Shown here piece by piece: positions 1 to 9,300 of a DNA stretch of 64,000 nt (the first letter of the stretch is position 1; each line of letters opens with the position of its first letter). The DNA comes from Eutreptiella sp. 'Long Island Sound 2002' (lineage: Eukaryota; Euglenozoa; Euglenophyceae; Eutreptiales; Eutreptiaceae): contig OZ038380.1 of NCBI GenBank assembly GCA_964036045.1, positions 165,981,872-166,045,871 on the forward strand, given 5' to 3'. Position numbers and translations under genes: made by a program. The notes below the pieces were generated by a model. That model was not told where the DNA came from and made no database searches. It saw only the letters and a list, made by a program, of their open reading frames with translations.

Positions 1-1516
1 GAGAATTCTCGTTTTGTGGAAAACCAGAATCGGAGAATAATTTTTCTTTTCTTTTTTTTTTTTTCCGAGAATTCTCGTTTTGTGGAAAACCAGAATCGGA
101 AAATTTTTTTTTTTTTTTATGCGAGAATTCTCGTTTTGTGGAAAAACAGAATCGGAGAATTTTTTTTTTTTTTTTATGCGAGAATTCTCGTTTTGTGGAA
201 AACCAGAATCGCAGGATTTTTTTTTTTTTTTATTCGAGAATCCTCGTTTTGTGGAAAACCAGAATTGGAGATTTTTTTTTTTTTTTTTTTATGCGAGAAT
301 TCTCGTTTTGTGGAAAACCAGAATCGGAGAATTTTTTTTTTTTTTTTATCCGAGAATTCTCGTTTTGTGGAAAACCAGAATCGGAGAAATTTTTTTTTTT
401 TTTTTATGCGAGAATTCTCGTTTTGTGGAAAACCAGAATCGGAGAATATTTTTTTTTTTTTATGCGAGAATTCTCGTTTTGTGGAAAACCAGAATCGGAG
501 GATTTTTTTTTTTTTTTTTTTATTCGAGAATCCTCGTTTTGTGGAAAACCAGAATTGGAGATTTTTTTTTTTTTTATGCGAGAATTCTCGTTTTGTGGAA
601 AACCAGAATCGGAGAATTTTTTTTTTTTTTTTTTTTATCCGAGAATTCTCGTTTTGGGGAAAACCGGAATCGGAGAATTTTTTTTTTTCTTTTTTTATGC
701 GAGAATTCTCGTTTTGTGGAAAACCAGAATCGGAGATTTTTTTTTTTTTTTTTTTATGCGAGAATTCTCGTTTTTTGGAAAACCAGAATCGGAGGATTTT
801 ATTTTTTTTTTTTATTCGAGAATCCTCGTTTTGTGGAAAACCAGAATTGGAGATTTTTTTTTTTTTTTTTTTTGCGAGAATTCTCGTTTTGTGGAAAACC
901 AGAATCGGAGAATTTTTTTTTTTTTTTTATCCGAGAATACTCGTTTTGTGGAAAACCAGAATCGGAGAATTTTTTTTTTTTTTTTTTATGCGAAAATTCT
1001 CGTTTTGTGGAAAGCCAGAATGGGAGAATTTTTTTTTTTTTTATCCGAGAATCCTCGTTTTGTGGAACACCAGAATCGGAGAATTTTTTTTTTTTTTTTT
1101 TATGCGAGAATTCTCGTTTTGTGGAAAACGAGAATCGGAGAATTTTTTTTTTTTTTTTAATGCGAGAATTCTCGTTTTGTCGAAAACCAGAATCGGAGGA
1201 TTTTTTTTTTTTTTTTTTTATTCGAGAATCCTCGTTTTGTGGAAAACCAGAATTGGAGATTTTTTTTTTTTTTTCTTTTATGCGAGAATTCTCGTTTTGT
1301 GGAAAACCAGAATCGGAGAATTTTTTTTTTTTTTTTTATCCGAGAATTCTCGTTTTGTGGAAAACCAGAATCGGAGAAATTTTTTTTTTTTTTTTTTATG
1401 CGAGAATTCTCGTTTTGTGGAAAAAGAGAATCGGAGGTTTTTTTTTTTTTTTTTTCTTCGAGAATCCTCGTTTTGTGGAAAACCAGAATTGGAGATTTTT
1501 TTTTTTTTCTTTTTTA
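1..1516 (+). repeat. Mixed monomer block at left edge
   Basis: No gene. Monomers are mostly the intact-palindrome ATGCG type. A recurring pair is embedded: an ATGCG monomer ending GGAGGATTT, followed by an ATTCG monomer with the broken palindrome and TTGGAGATTT. The ATTCG members begin near 232, 532, 813, 1,220 and 1,457, so the pair recurs at irregular intervals of about 240-410 bp. A GCGAAAATTCTCG, AACACC, AAAACGAG series lies at about 989-1,140. There is no clean higher-order period. Confidence 0.8.
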
Positions 1517-3779
1517 TCCGAGAATTCTCGTTTTGAGGAAAACCAGAATCGGAGAATTTTTTTTTTTTTTTTTTATGCGAGAATTCTCGTTTTGTGGAAA
1601 ACCAGAATCGGAGAATTTTTTTTTTTTTTTTTTATTCGAGAATCCTCGTTTTGTGGAAAACCAGAATTGGAGATTTTTTTTTTTTTCTTTTTTTCTTATG
1701 CGAGAATTCTCGTTTTGTGGAAAACCAGAATCTGAGAAATTTTTTTTTTTTTATCCGAGAGTCCTCGTTTTGTGGAAAACCAGAATCGGAGAATTTTTTT
1801 TTTTTTTTTTATGCGAAAATTCTCGTTTTGTGGAAAACCAGAATGGCAGAATTTTTTCTTTTTTTTTTTATCCGAGAATCCTCGTTTTGTGGAACACCAG
1901 AATCGGAGAATTTTTTTTTTTTTTTTTTATGCGAGAATTCTTGTTTTGTGGAAAACCAGAATCGGAGGATTTTTTTTTTTTTTTTTTTTATGCGAGAATC
2001 CTCGTTTTGTGGAAAACCAGAATTGAAGATTTTTTTTTTTTTTTTTTATCGGAGAATCCTCCTTTTGTGGAAAACCAGAATCGGAGAAATTTTTTTTTTT
2101 TTTTTTTTTTTTATGCGAGAATTCTCGTTTTATGGAAAACCAGAATTGGAGAATTTTTTTTTTTTTTTATCCGAGAATTCTCGTTTTGAGGAAAACTGGA
2201 ATCGTAGAAATTTTTTTTCTTTTTTTTCTTTTTATGCGAGAATTCTCGTTTTGTGGAAAACCAGAATCAGAGAATTTTTTCTTTTTTTTTTTTTTATCCG
2301 AGAATCCTCGTTTTGTGAAAAACCAGAATCGGAGAATTTTTTTTTTTTTTCTATTCGAGAATCCTCGTTTTGTGGAAAACCAGAATTGGAGATTTTTTTT
2401 TTTTTTTTTATGCGAGAATTCTCGTTTTGTGGAAAACCAGAATCGGAGAATTTTCTTTTTTTTTTTTTTTATCCGAGAATTCTCGTTTTGAGGAAAACCA
2501 GAATCGGAGAATTTTTTTTTTTTGTTTTTTTTTACCTGAGAATTCTCGTTTTGTGGAAAACCAGAATCGGAGAATTTTTTTTTTTTTTTTTATGCGAGAA
2601 TTCTCGTTTTGTGGAAAACCAGAATTGGAGAATTTTTTTCTTTTTTTTTTTTTTTTATGCGAGAATTCTCGTTTTGTGGAAAACCAGAATCGGAGAATTT
2701 TTTTTTTTTTTATCGGAGAATTCTCGTTTTGTGGAAAACCAGAATCGGAGAATTTTTCTTTTTTTTTTTTTTTATGCGAGAATTCTCGTTTTGTGGAAAA
2801 CCAGAATCGGAGAATTTTTTTTTATTTTTTTTTATCCGAGAATCCTCGTTTTGTGGAAAACCAGAATCGGAGAATTTTTTTTTTATTTTTTTTTTATGCG
2901 AAAATTCTCTTTTTGTGGAAAACCAGAATGGGAGAAATTTTTTTTTTTATCCGAGAATCCTCGTTTTGTGGAACACCAGAATCGGAGAATTTTTTTTTTT
3001 TTTCTTTATGCGAGAATTCTCGTTTTGTGGAAAACCAGAATCGGAGAATTTTCTTTTTTTCTTTTTTTTTTATCCGAGAATCCTCCTTTTGTGGAAAACC
3101 AGAATCGGAGAAATTTTTTTTTTTTTTTTATGCGAGAATTCTCGTTTCGTGGAAAACCAGAATCGGAGAATAATTTTTCTTTTTTTTTTTTTTTTTATTC
3201 GAGAATTCTCGTTTTGTGGAAAACCAGAATCGGAGAATTTTTTTTTTTTATCCGAGAATTCTCGTTTTGTGGAAAACCAGAATCGGAGAATTTTTTTTTA
3301 TTTTTTTTATGCGAGAATTCTCGTTTTTTGGAAAACCAGAATCGGAGGATTTTTTTTATTTTTTTTTATTCGAGAATCCTCGTTTTGTGGAAAACCAGAA
3401 TCGGAGAATAATTTTTCTTTTTTTTTTTTTTTTTTATTCGAGAATCGTCGTTTTGTGGAAAACCAGAATTGGAGATTTTTTTTTTTTTTTTTTATGCGAG
3501 AATTCACGTTTTGTGGAAAACCAGAATCGGAGAATTTTCTTTTTTTTTTTTTTATCCGAGAATTCTCGTTTTGAGGAACACCAGAATCGGAGAATTTTTT
3601 TTTTCTTTTTTTTTATGCGAGAATTCTCGTTTTGTGGAAAACCAGAATCGGAGGATTTTTTTTATTTTTTTTTATTCGAGAATCCTCGTTTTGTGGAAAA
3701 CCAGAATCGGAGAATTTTTTTTTTTATTTTTTTTTTTTTTATTCGAGAATTCTCGTTTTGTGGAAAACCAGAATCGGAG
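1517..3779 (+). repeat. Mixed block whose first part has a distant copy at 9,301-10,950
   Basis: No gene. Order-specific variants here recur about 7,785 bp downstream. ATCTGAGAAA is at 1,730 and 9,515, AATGGCAG at 1,842 and 9,628, ATCGTAGAAA at 2,201 and 9,982, and ATCAGAGAAT at 2,266 and 10,049. The copy relation holds to about 2,960 with small indels. After that the block carries GGAGGATTT and GAATAATTTTTC monomers with A-interrupted T-tracts. Confidence 0.75.
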
Positions 3780-5033
3780 AATAATTTTTCTTTTTTTTTT
3801 TTCTTTTATGCGAGAATTCTCGTTTTGTGGAAAACCAGAATCGGAGAATTTTTTTTTTTTTTTTATCCGAGAATTCTCGTTTTGTGGAAAACCAGAATCG
3901 GAGAATTTTTTTTTTTTTTTATGCGAGAATTCTCGTTTTTTGGAAAACCAGAATCGGAGGATTTTTTTTATTTTTTTTTATTCGAAAATCGTCGTTTTGT
4001 GGAAAACCAGAATTGGAGATTTTCTTTTTTTTTTTTATGCGAGAATTCTCGTTTTGTGGAAAACCAGAATCGGAGAATTTTCTTTTTTTTTTTTTTTATC
4101 CGAGAATTCTCGTTTTGAGGAACGCCAGAATCGGAGAATTTTTTTTTTCTTTTTTTTTATGCGAGAATTCTCGTTTTGTGGAAAACCAGAATCGGAGGAT
4201 TTTTTTTATTTTTTTTATTCGAGAATCCTCGTTTTGTGGAAAACCAGAATTGGAGATTTTTTTTTTTTTTCTATGCGAGAATTCTCGTTTTGTGGAAAAC
4301 CAGAATCGGAGAATTTTATTTTTTTTTTTTTTATCCGAGAATTCTCGTTTTGAGGAAAACCAGAATCGGAGAATTTTTTTTTTTTTTTTCATGTGAGAAT
4401 TCTCGTTTTGTGGAAAACCAGAATCGGAGAATTTTTTTTTTTTTTTTATGCGAGAATTCTCGTTTTGTGGAAAACCAGAATTGGAGAATTTTTTTCTTTT
4501 TTTTTGTTTTTTTTATGCGAGAATTCTCGTTTTGTGGAAAACCAGAATCGGAGAATTTTTTTTTTTTTTTTATGCGAGAATTCTCGTTTTGTGGGAAACC
4601 AGAATCGGAGAATTTTTTTTTTTTTTATCCGAGAATCCTCGTTTTGTGGAAAACCAGAATCGGAGAATTTTTTTTTTTTTTTTTTTTTATGCGAAAATTC
4701 TCGTTTTGTGGAAAACCAGAATTGGAGAATTTTTTTCTTTTTTTTTTTTTTTTTTATGCGAGAATTCTCGTTTTGTGGAAAACCAGAATCGGAGAATTTT
4801 TTTTTTTTTTTTTTATGCGAGAATTCTCGTTTTGTGGGAAACCAGAATCGGAGAATTTTTTTTTTTTTTTATCCGAGAATCCTCGTTTTGTGGAAAACCA
4901 GAATCGGAGAATTTTTTTTTTTTTTTATGCGAGAATTCTCGTTTTGTGGAAAACCAGAATTGGAGAATTTTTTTTCTTTTTTTTTTTTTTTTTTATGCGA
5001 GAATTCTCGTTTTGTGGAAAACCAGAATCGGAG
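3780..5033 (+). repeat. ~1.25-kb higher-order unit, copy 1 of tandem pair
   Basis: About 21 monomers. The same series of diagnostic monomers repeats immediately downstream at an offset of 1,253-1,255 bp. CGTTTTTTGG is at 3,934 and 5,187, CATGTGAGAA at 4,390 and 5,645, and GTGGGAAACC at 4,591 and 5,846. The two copies are adjacent, as expected from an unequal exchange. The right end of the unit contains the 241-bp tetramer sub-repeat. Confidence 0.85.
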
Positions 5034-5040
5034 AATAATT
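4447..5040 (+). repeat. 4-monomer (~241 bp) higher-order repeat, first patch
   Basis: Four monomers recur in fixed order: one with TTGGAGAATT and a C-interrupted T-tract; one consensus; one with GTGGGAAACC; one with an ATCCG start and broken palindrome. The GTGGGAAACC members are at 4,591 and 4,834, 243 bp apart. The unit restarts at about 4,448, 4,689 and 4,927, the third being partial. Confidence 0.85.
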
Positions 5041-5770
5041 TTTCTTTTTTTTTTTTTTTTATGCGAGAATTCTCGTTTTGTGGAAAACCAGAATCGGAGA
5101 ATTTTTTTTTTTTTTTATCCGAGAATTCTCGTTTTGTGGAAAACCAGAATCGGAGAATTTTTTTTTTTTTCTTATGCGAGAATTCTCGTTTTTTGGAAAA
5201 CCAGAATCGGAGGATTTTTTTAATTTTTTTTTATTCGAGAATCGTCGTTTTGTGGAAAACCAGAATTGGAGATTTTCTTTTTTTTTTTTATGCGAGAATT
5301 CTCGTTTTGTGGAAAACCAGAATCGGAGAATTTTCTTTTTTTTTTTTTTAATCCGAGAATTCTCGTTTTGAGGAACACCAGAATCGGAGAATTTTTTTTT
5401 TCTTTTTTTTTATGCGAGAATTCTCGTTTTGTGGAAAACCAGAATCGGAGGATTTTTTTTATTTTTTTTATTCGAGAATCCTCGTTTTGTGGAAAACCAG
5501 AATTGGAGATTTTTTTTTTTTTTCTATGCGAGAATTCTCGTTTTGTGGAAAACCAGAATCGGAGAATTTTATTTTTTTTTTTTTTTATCCGAGAATTCTC
5601 GTTTTGAGGAAAACCAGAATCGGAGAATTTTTTTTTTTTTTTTTCATGTGAGAATTCTCGTTTTGTGGAAAACCAGAATCGGAGAATTTTTTTTTTTTTA
5701 ATGCGAGAATTCTCGTTTTGTGGAAAACCAGAATTGGAGAATTTTTTTCTTTTTTTTTGTTTTTTTTATG

Positions 5771-5782
5771 CGAGAATTCTCG
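5771..5782. repeat. Perfect 12-bp palindrome CGAGAATTCTCG (example; present in about half or more of monomers)
   Basis: CGAGAATTCTCG equals its own reverse complement and includes an EcoRI site (GAATTC). It is present in monomers starting ATGCG and in many starting ATTCG. In most monomers starting ATCCG a T-to-C change gives CGAGAATCCTCG, which breaks the dyad and removes the EcoRI site. A 12-bp dyad repeated every 60 or 120 bp could be a binding site for a dimeric protein, but no known factor is identified from the sequence. Confidence 0.95.
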
Positions 5783-5795
5783 TTTTGTGGAAAAC
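5782..5795. repeat. Short inverted repeat GTTTT-GTGG-AAAAC (example)
   Basis: Five complementary bases flank a 4-nt loop directly after the palindrome, sharing its last G. It is conserved in most monomers. Common variants change the loop (GAGG, GCGG, GTGA, TTGG) while keeping the arms. Changes that hit an arm, such as GTGGAACACC, are confined to particular recurrent monomer types. The arms are A/T only, so hairpin stability would be low. Confidence 0.85.
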
Positions 5796-6287
5796 CAGAA
5801 TCGGAGAATTTTTTTTTTTTTTTTTTATGCGAGAATTCTCGTTTTGTGGGAAACCAGAATCGGAGAATTTTTTTTTTTTTTTATCCGAGAATCCTCGTTT
5901 TGTGGAAAACCAGAATCGGAGAATTTTTTTTTTTTTTTTTTTTTATGCGAAAATTCTCGTTTTGTGGAAAACCAGAATTGGAGAATTTTTTTCTTTTTTT
6001 TTTTTTTTTTATGCGAGAAGTCTCGTTTTGTGGAAAACCAGAATCGGAGAATTTTTTTTTTTTTTTTTATGCGAGAATTCTCGTTTTGTGGGAAACCAGA
6101 ATCGGAGAATTTTTTTTTTTTTTTATCCGAGAATCCTCGTTTTGTGGAAAACCAGAATCGGAGAATTTTTTTTTTTTTTTATGCGAGAATTCTCGTTTTG
6201 TGGAAAACCAGAATTGGAGAATTTTTTTTCTTTTTTTTTGTTTTTTTTATGCGAGAATTCTCGTTTTGTGGAAAACCAGAATCGGAG

Positions 6288-6614
6288 AATTTTTTTTTTT
6301 TTTTTTTTTATGCGAGAATTCTCGTTTTGTGGGAAACCAGAATCGGAGAATTTTTTTTTTTTTTTATCCGAGAATCCTCGTTTTGTGGAAAACCAGAATC
6401 GGAGAATTTTTTTTTTTTTTTTTTTATGCGAAAATTCTCGTTTTGTGGAAAACCAGAATTGGAGAATTTTTTTCTTTTTTTTTTTTTTTTTATGCGAGAA
6501 TTCTCGTTTTGTGGAAAACCAGAATCGGAGAATTTTTTTTTTTTTTTTATGCGAGAATTCTCGTTTTGTGGGAAACCAGAATCGGAGAATTTTTTTTTTT
6601 TTTTTTGTTTTTTT
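6288..6614 (+). repeat. Tetramer-repeat spacer between two 1.25-kb duplications
   Basis: No gene. Holds one further tetramer repeat (GTGGGAAACC at 6,329 and 6,568) linking the duplication that ends near 6,287 to the one that starts near 6,615. Confidence 0.7.
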
Positions 6615-7867
6615 TTATGCGAGAATTCTCGTTTTGTGGAAAACCAGAATCGGAGAATTTTTTTTTTTTTTTGTTTATGCGAGAATTCTCGTTTTGTGGG
6701 AAACCAGAATCGGAGAATTTTTTTTTTTTTTATCCGAGAATCCTCGTTTTGTGGAAAACCAGAATCGGAGAATTTTTTTTTTTTTTTTTTTTATGCGAAA
6801 ATTCTCGTTTTGTGGAAAACCAGAATTGGAGAATTTTTTTCTTTTTCTTTTTTTTTTTTTATGCGAGAATTCTCGTTTTGTGGAAAACCAGAATCGGAGA
6901 ATTTTTTTTTTTTTTTTTATGCGAGAATTCTCGTTTTGTGGGAAACCAGAATGGGAGAATTTTCTTTTTTTTTTATCCGAGAATCCTCGTTTTGTGGAAC
7001 ACCAGAATCGGAGAATTTTTTTTTTTTTTTTTATGCGAGAATTCTCGTTTTGTGGAAAACGAGAATCGGAGAAATTTTTTTTTGTTTTTTTTTTATCCGA
7101 GAATCCTCCTTTTGTGGAAAACCAGAATCGGAGAAATTTTTAATTTTTTTTTTTTCTTGTATGCGAGAATTCTCGTTTCGTGGAAAACAAGAATCGGAGA
7201 ATTTTTTTTTTTTTTTTGTTTTATGCGAGAATTCTTGTTTTGTGGAAAACCAGAATCGGAGAATTTTTTATTTTTTTTATCCGAGAATCCTCGTTTTGTG
7301 GAAAACCAGCATCGGAGAATTTTTCTTTTTTTTTTTTTATGCGAGAATTCTCGTTTTGTGGAAAACCAGAATCGGAGAATTTTTTTTTTTTTTTCATCCG
7401 AGAATCCTCGTTTTGTGGAAAACCAGAATCGGAGAATTTTTTTTCCTTTTTTTTTTTTTTATGCGAGAATTCTCGTTTTGTGGAAAACCAGAATCGGAGA
7501 ATTTTTTTTTTTTTTTATCCGAGAATCCTCGTTTTGTGGAAAACCAGAATCGGAGAATTTTTTTTTTTTTTTTTTTTATCCGAGAATCCTCGTTTTGTGG
7601 AAAACCAGAATCGGATAATAATTTTTTTTCTTTTTTTTTTATGCGAGAATTCTCGTTTTGTGGAAAAACAGAATTGGAGAATTTTTTTTTTTTTTTTATC
7701 CGAGAATCCTCGTTTTGCGGAAAACCAGAATCGGAGAATTTTTTTTTTTTTTTTCATGCGAGAATTCTCGTTTTGTGGAAAACCAGAATCGGAGATTTTT
7801 TTTTTTTTCTTTATCCCAGAATCCTCGTTTTGTGGAAAACCAGAATCGGAGAATTTTTTTTTTTTTT
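6615..7867 (+). repeat. Second ~1.25-kb higher-order unit, copy 1
   Basis: About 21 monomers, repeated immediately downstream at an offset of about 1,249-1,254 bp. Landmarks: GTTTATGCG at 6,673 and 7,927; CTTGTATGCG at 7,156 and 8,404; CCAGCATCGG at 7,306 and 8,555; ATCCCAGAATCC at 7,812 and 9,061. The content differs from the 3,780-6,287 pair, so this is a separate duplication of similar size. It includes the AACACC, AAAACGAG, CTCCTTTT, CGTTTCGTGG cassette (about 6,990-7,190). Confidence 0.85.
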
Positions 7868-9117
7868 TTATGCGAGAATTCTCGTTTTGTGGAAAACCAG
7901 AATCGGAGAATTTTTTTTTTTTTTTTGTTTATGCGAGAATTCTCGTTTTGTGGGAAACCAGAATCGGAGAATTTTTTTTTTTTTTATCCGAGAATCCTCG
8001 TTTTGTGGAAAACCAGAATCGGAGAATTTTTTTTTTTTTTTTTTATGCGAAAATTCTCGTTTTGTGGAAAACCAGAATTGGAGAATTTTTTTCTTTTTTT
8101 TTTTTTTTTTTATGCGAGAATTCTCGTTTTGTGGAAAACCAGAATCGGAGAATTTTTTTTTTTTTTTATGCGAGAATTCTCGTTTTGTGGGAAACCAGAA
8201 TGGGAGAATTTTTTTTTTTTTTATCCGAGAATCCTCGTTTTGTGGAACACCAGAATCGGAGAATTTTTTTTTTTTTTTTATGCGAGAATTCTCGTTTTGT
8301 GGAAAACGAGAATCGGAGAAATTTTTTTTTGTTTTTTTTTTATCCGAGAATCCTCCTTTTGTGGAAAACCAGAATCGGAGAAATTTTTAATTTTTTTTTT
8401 TTTCTTGTATGCGAAAATTCTCGTTTCGTGGAAATTAAGAATCGGAGAATTTTTTTTTTTTTTTTTGTTTTATGCGAGAATTCTTGTTTTGTGGAAAACC
8501 AGAATCGGAGAATTTTTTATTTTTTTTATCCGAGAATCCTCGTTTTGTGGAAAACCAGCATCGGAGAATTTTTCTTTTTTTTTTTTATGCGAGAATTCTC
8601 GTTTTGTGGAAAACCAGAATCGGAGAATTTTTTTTTTTTTTTTCATCCGAGAATCCTCGTTTTGTGGAAAACCAGAATCGGAGAATTTTTTTTCCTTTTT
8701 TTTTTTTTTATGCGAGAATTCTCGTTTTGTGGAAAACCAGAATCGGAGAATTTTTTTTTTTTTTTATCCGAGAATCCTCGTTTTGTGGAAAACCAGAATC
8801 GGAGAATTTTTTTTTTTTTTTTTTTTATCCGAGAATCCTCGTTTTGTGGAAAACCAGAATCGGATAATAATTTTTTTTCTTTTTTTTTTTATGCGAGAAT
8901 TCTCGTTTTGTGGAAAAACAGAATTGGAGAATTTTTTTTTTTTTTTATCCGAGAATCCTCGTTTTGCGGAAAACCAGAATCGGATAATTTTTTTTTTTTT
9001 TTTCATGCGAGAATTCTCGTTTTGTGGAAAACCAGAATCGGAGATTTTTTTTTTTTTCTTTATCCCAGAATCCTCGTTTTGTGGAAAACCAGAATCGGAG
9101 AATTTTTTTTTTTTTTT
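7868..9117 (+). repeat. Second ~1.25-kb higher-order unit, copy 2
   Basis: Adjacent copy of 6,615-7,867, with landmarks at 7,927, 8,404, 8,555 and 9,061. It has private changes such as GCGAAAATTCTCG and GGAAATTAAG at about 8,411-8,440, showing divergence after duplication. Confidence 0.85.
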
Positions 9118-9300
9118 TATGCGAGAATTCTCGTTTTGTGGAAAACCAGAATCGGAGAATTTTTTTTTTTTTTTCATCCGAGAATCCTCGTTTTGTGGAA
9201 AACCAGAATTGGAGAATTTTTTTTCCTTTTTTTTTTTTATGCGAGAATTCTCGTTTTGTGGAAAACCAGAATCGGAGAATTTTCTTTTTTTTTCTTTTTT
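9118..9300 (+). repeat. Short link of three monomers
   Basis: No gene. Three monomers, including one starting CATCCG with TTGGAGAATT and a CC-interrupted T-tract, join the 1.25-kb pair to the next block. Confidence 0.7.

Larger units (their letters stand above)
5768..5826 (+). repeat. Reference monomer (consensus-like, 59 bp)
   Basis: A clean example of the intact-palindrome monomer, chosen as reference. It starts at ATGCG (5,768), carries the 12-bp palindrome (5,771-5,782), the TTTT/AAAA inverted repeat (5,782-5,795), the CCAGAATCGGAGAA segment, and ends in 18 T (5,809-5,826). GAGAATT occurs twice inside the unit, once in the palindrome and once at the entry to the T-tract, about 33 bp apart, which suggests an internal half-unit similarity. 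Three CpG dinucleotides lie in the core (GCGAG, CTCG, ATCGG) and could carry methylation. Confidence 0.95.
5034..6287 (+). repeat. ~1.25-kb higher-order unit, copy 2 of tandem pair
   Basis: Adjacent copy of 3,780-5,033, with the same landmarks in the same order (CATGTGAGAA at 5,645; GTGGGAAACC at 5,846 and 6,088). The copies stop matching where copy 1 ends with a GGAGAATAATTTTTC monomer (about 5,033) but copy 2 continues into further tetramer repeats (about 6,288). Confidence 0.85.
5701..6960 (+). repeat. 4-monomer (~241 bp) higher-order repeat, second patch
   Basis: Same tetramer as at 4,447. GTGGGAAACC occurs at 5,846, 6,088, 6,329, 6,568, 6,696 and 6,938. Spacings are 242, 241, 239, 128 and 242, so one unit has lost about two monomers. 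The first monomer of some units carries GCGAAAATTCTCG and others GCGAGAATTCTCG. More copies occur at 7,950 and 8,187. Confidence 0.85.

Noticed and set aside
5786-5794. DnaA-box-like TTTTCCACA on the minus strand in nearly every monomer
   Set aside because: It fits the relaxed bacterial DnaA consensus, but about a thousand copies in a satellite with no bacterial gene make a replication-origin reading implausible; chance match in a repeated unit.
5768-5826. CENP-B box
   Set aside because: The required TTCG and CGGG elements at the fixed spacing are not present; only loose similarity around CTCG and ATCGG.
5768-5826. Intrinsic (rho-independent) terminators: inverted repeat plus T-run
   Set aside because: The inverted repeat has A/T arms and is separated from the T-run by about 13 bp; there are no genes to terminate.
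5768-5826. Tandem SINE or retroposon copies with poly(A) tails read on the opposite strand
   Set aside because: Unit too short, no A/B box promoter, no target-site duplications, strictly head-to-tail in one orientation; a tandem satellite explains it better, though a remote origin from such a tail cannot be excluded.
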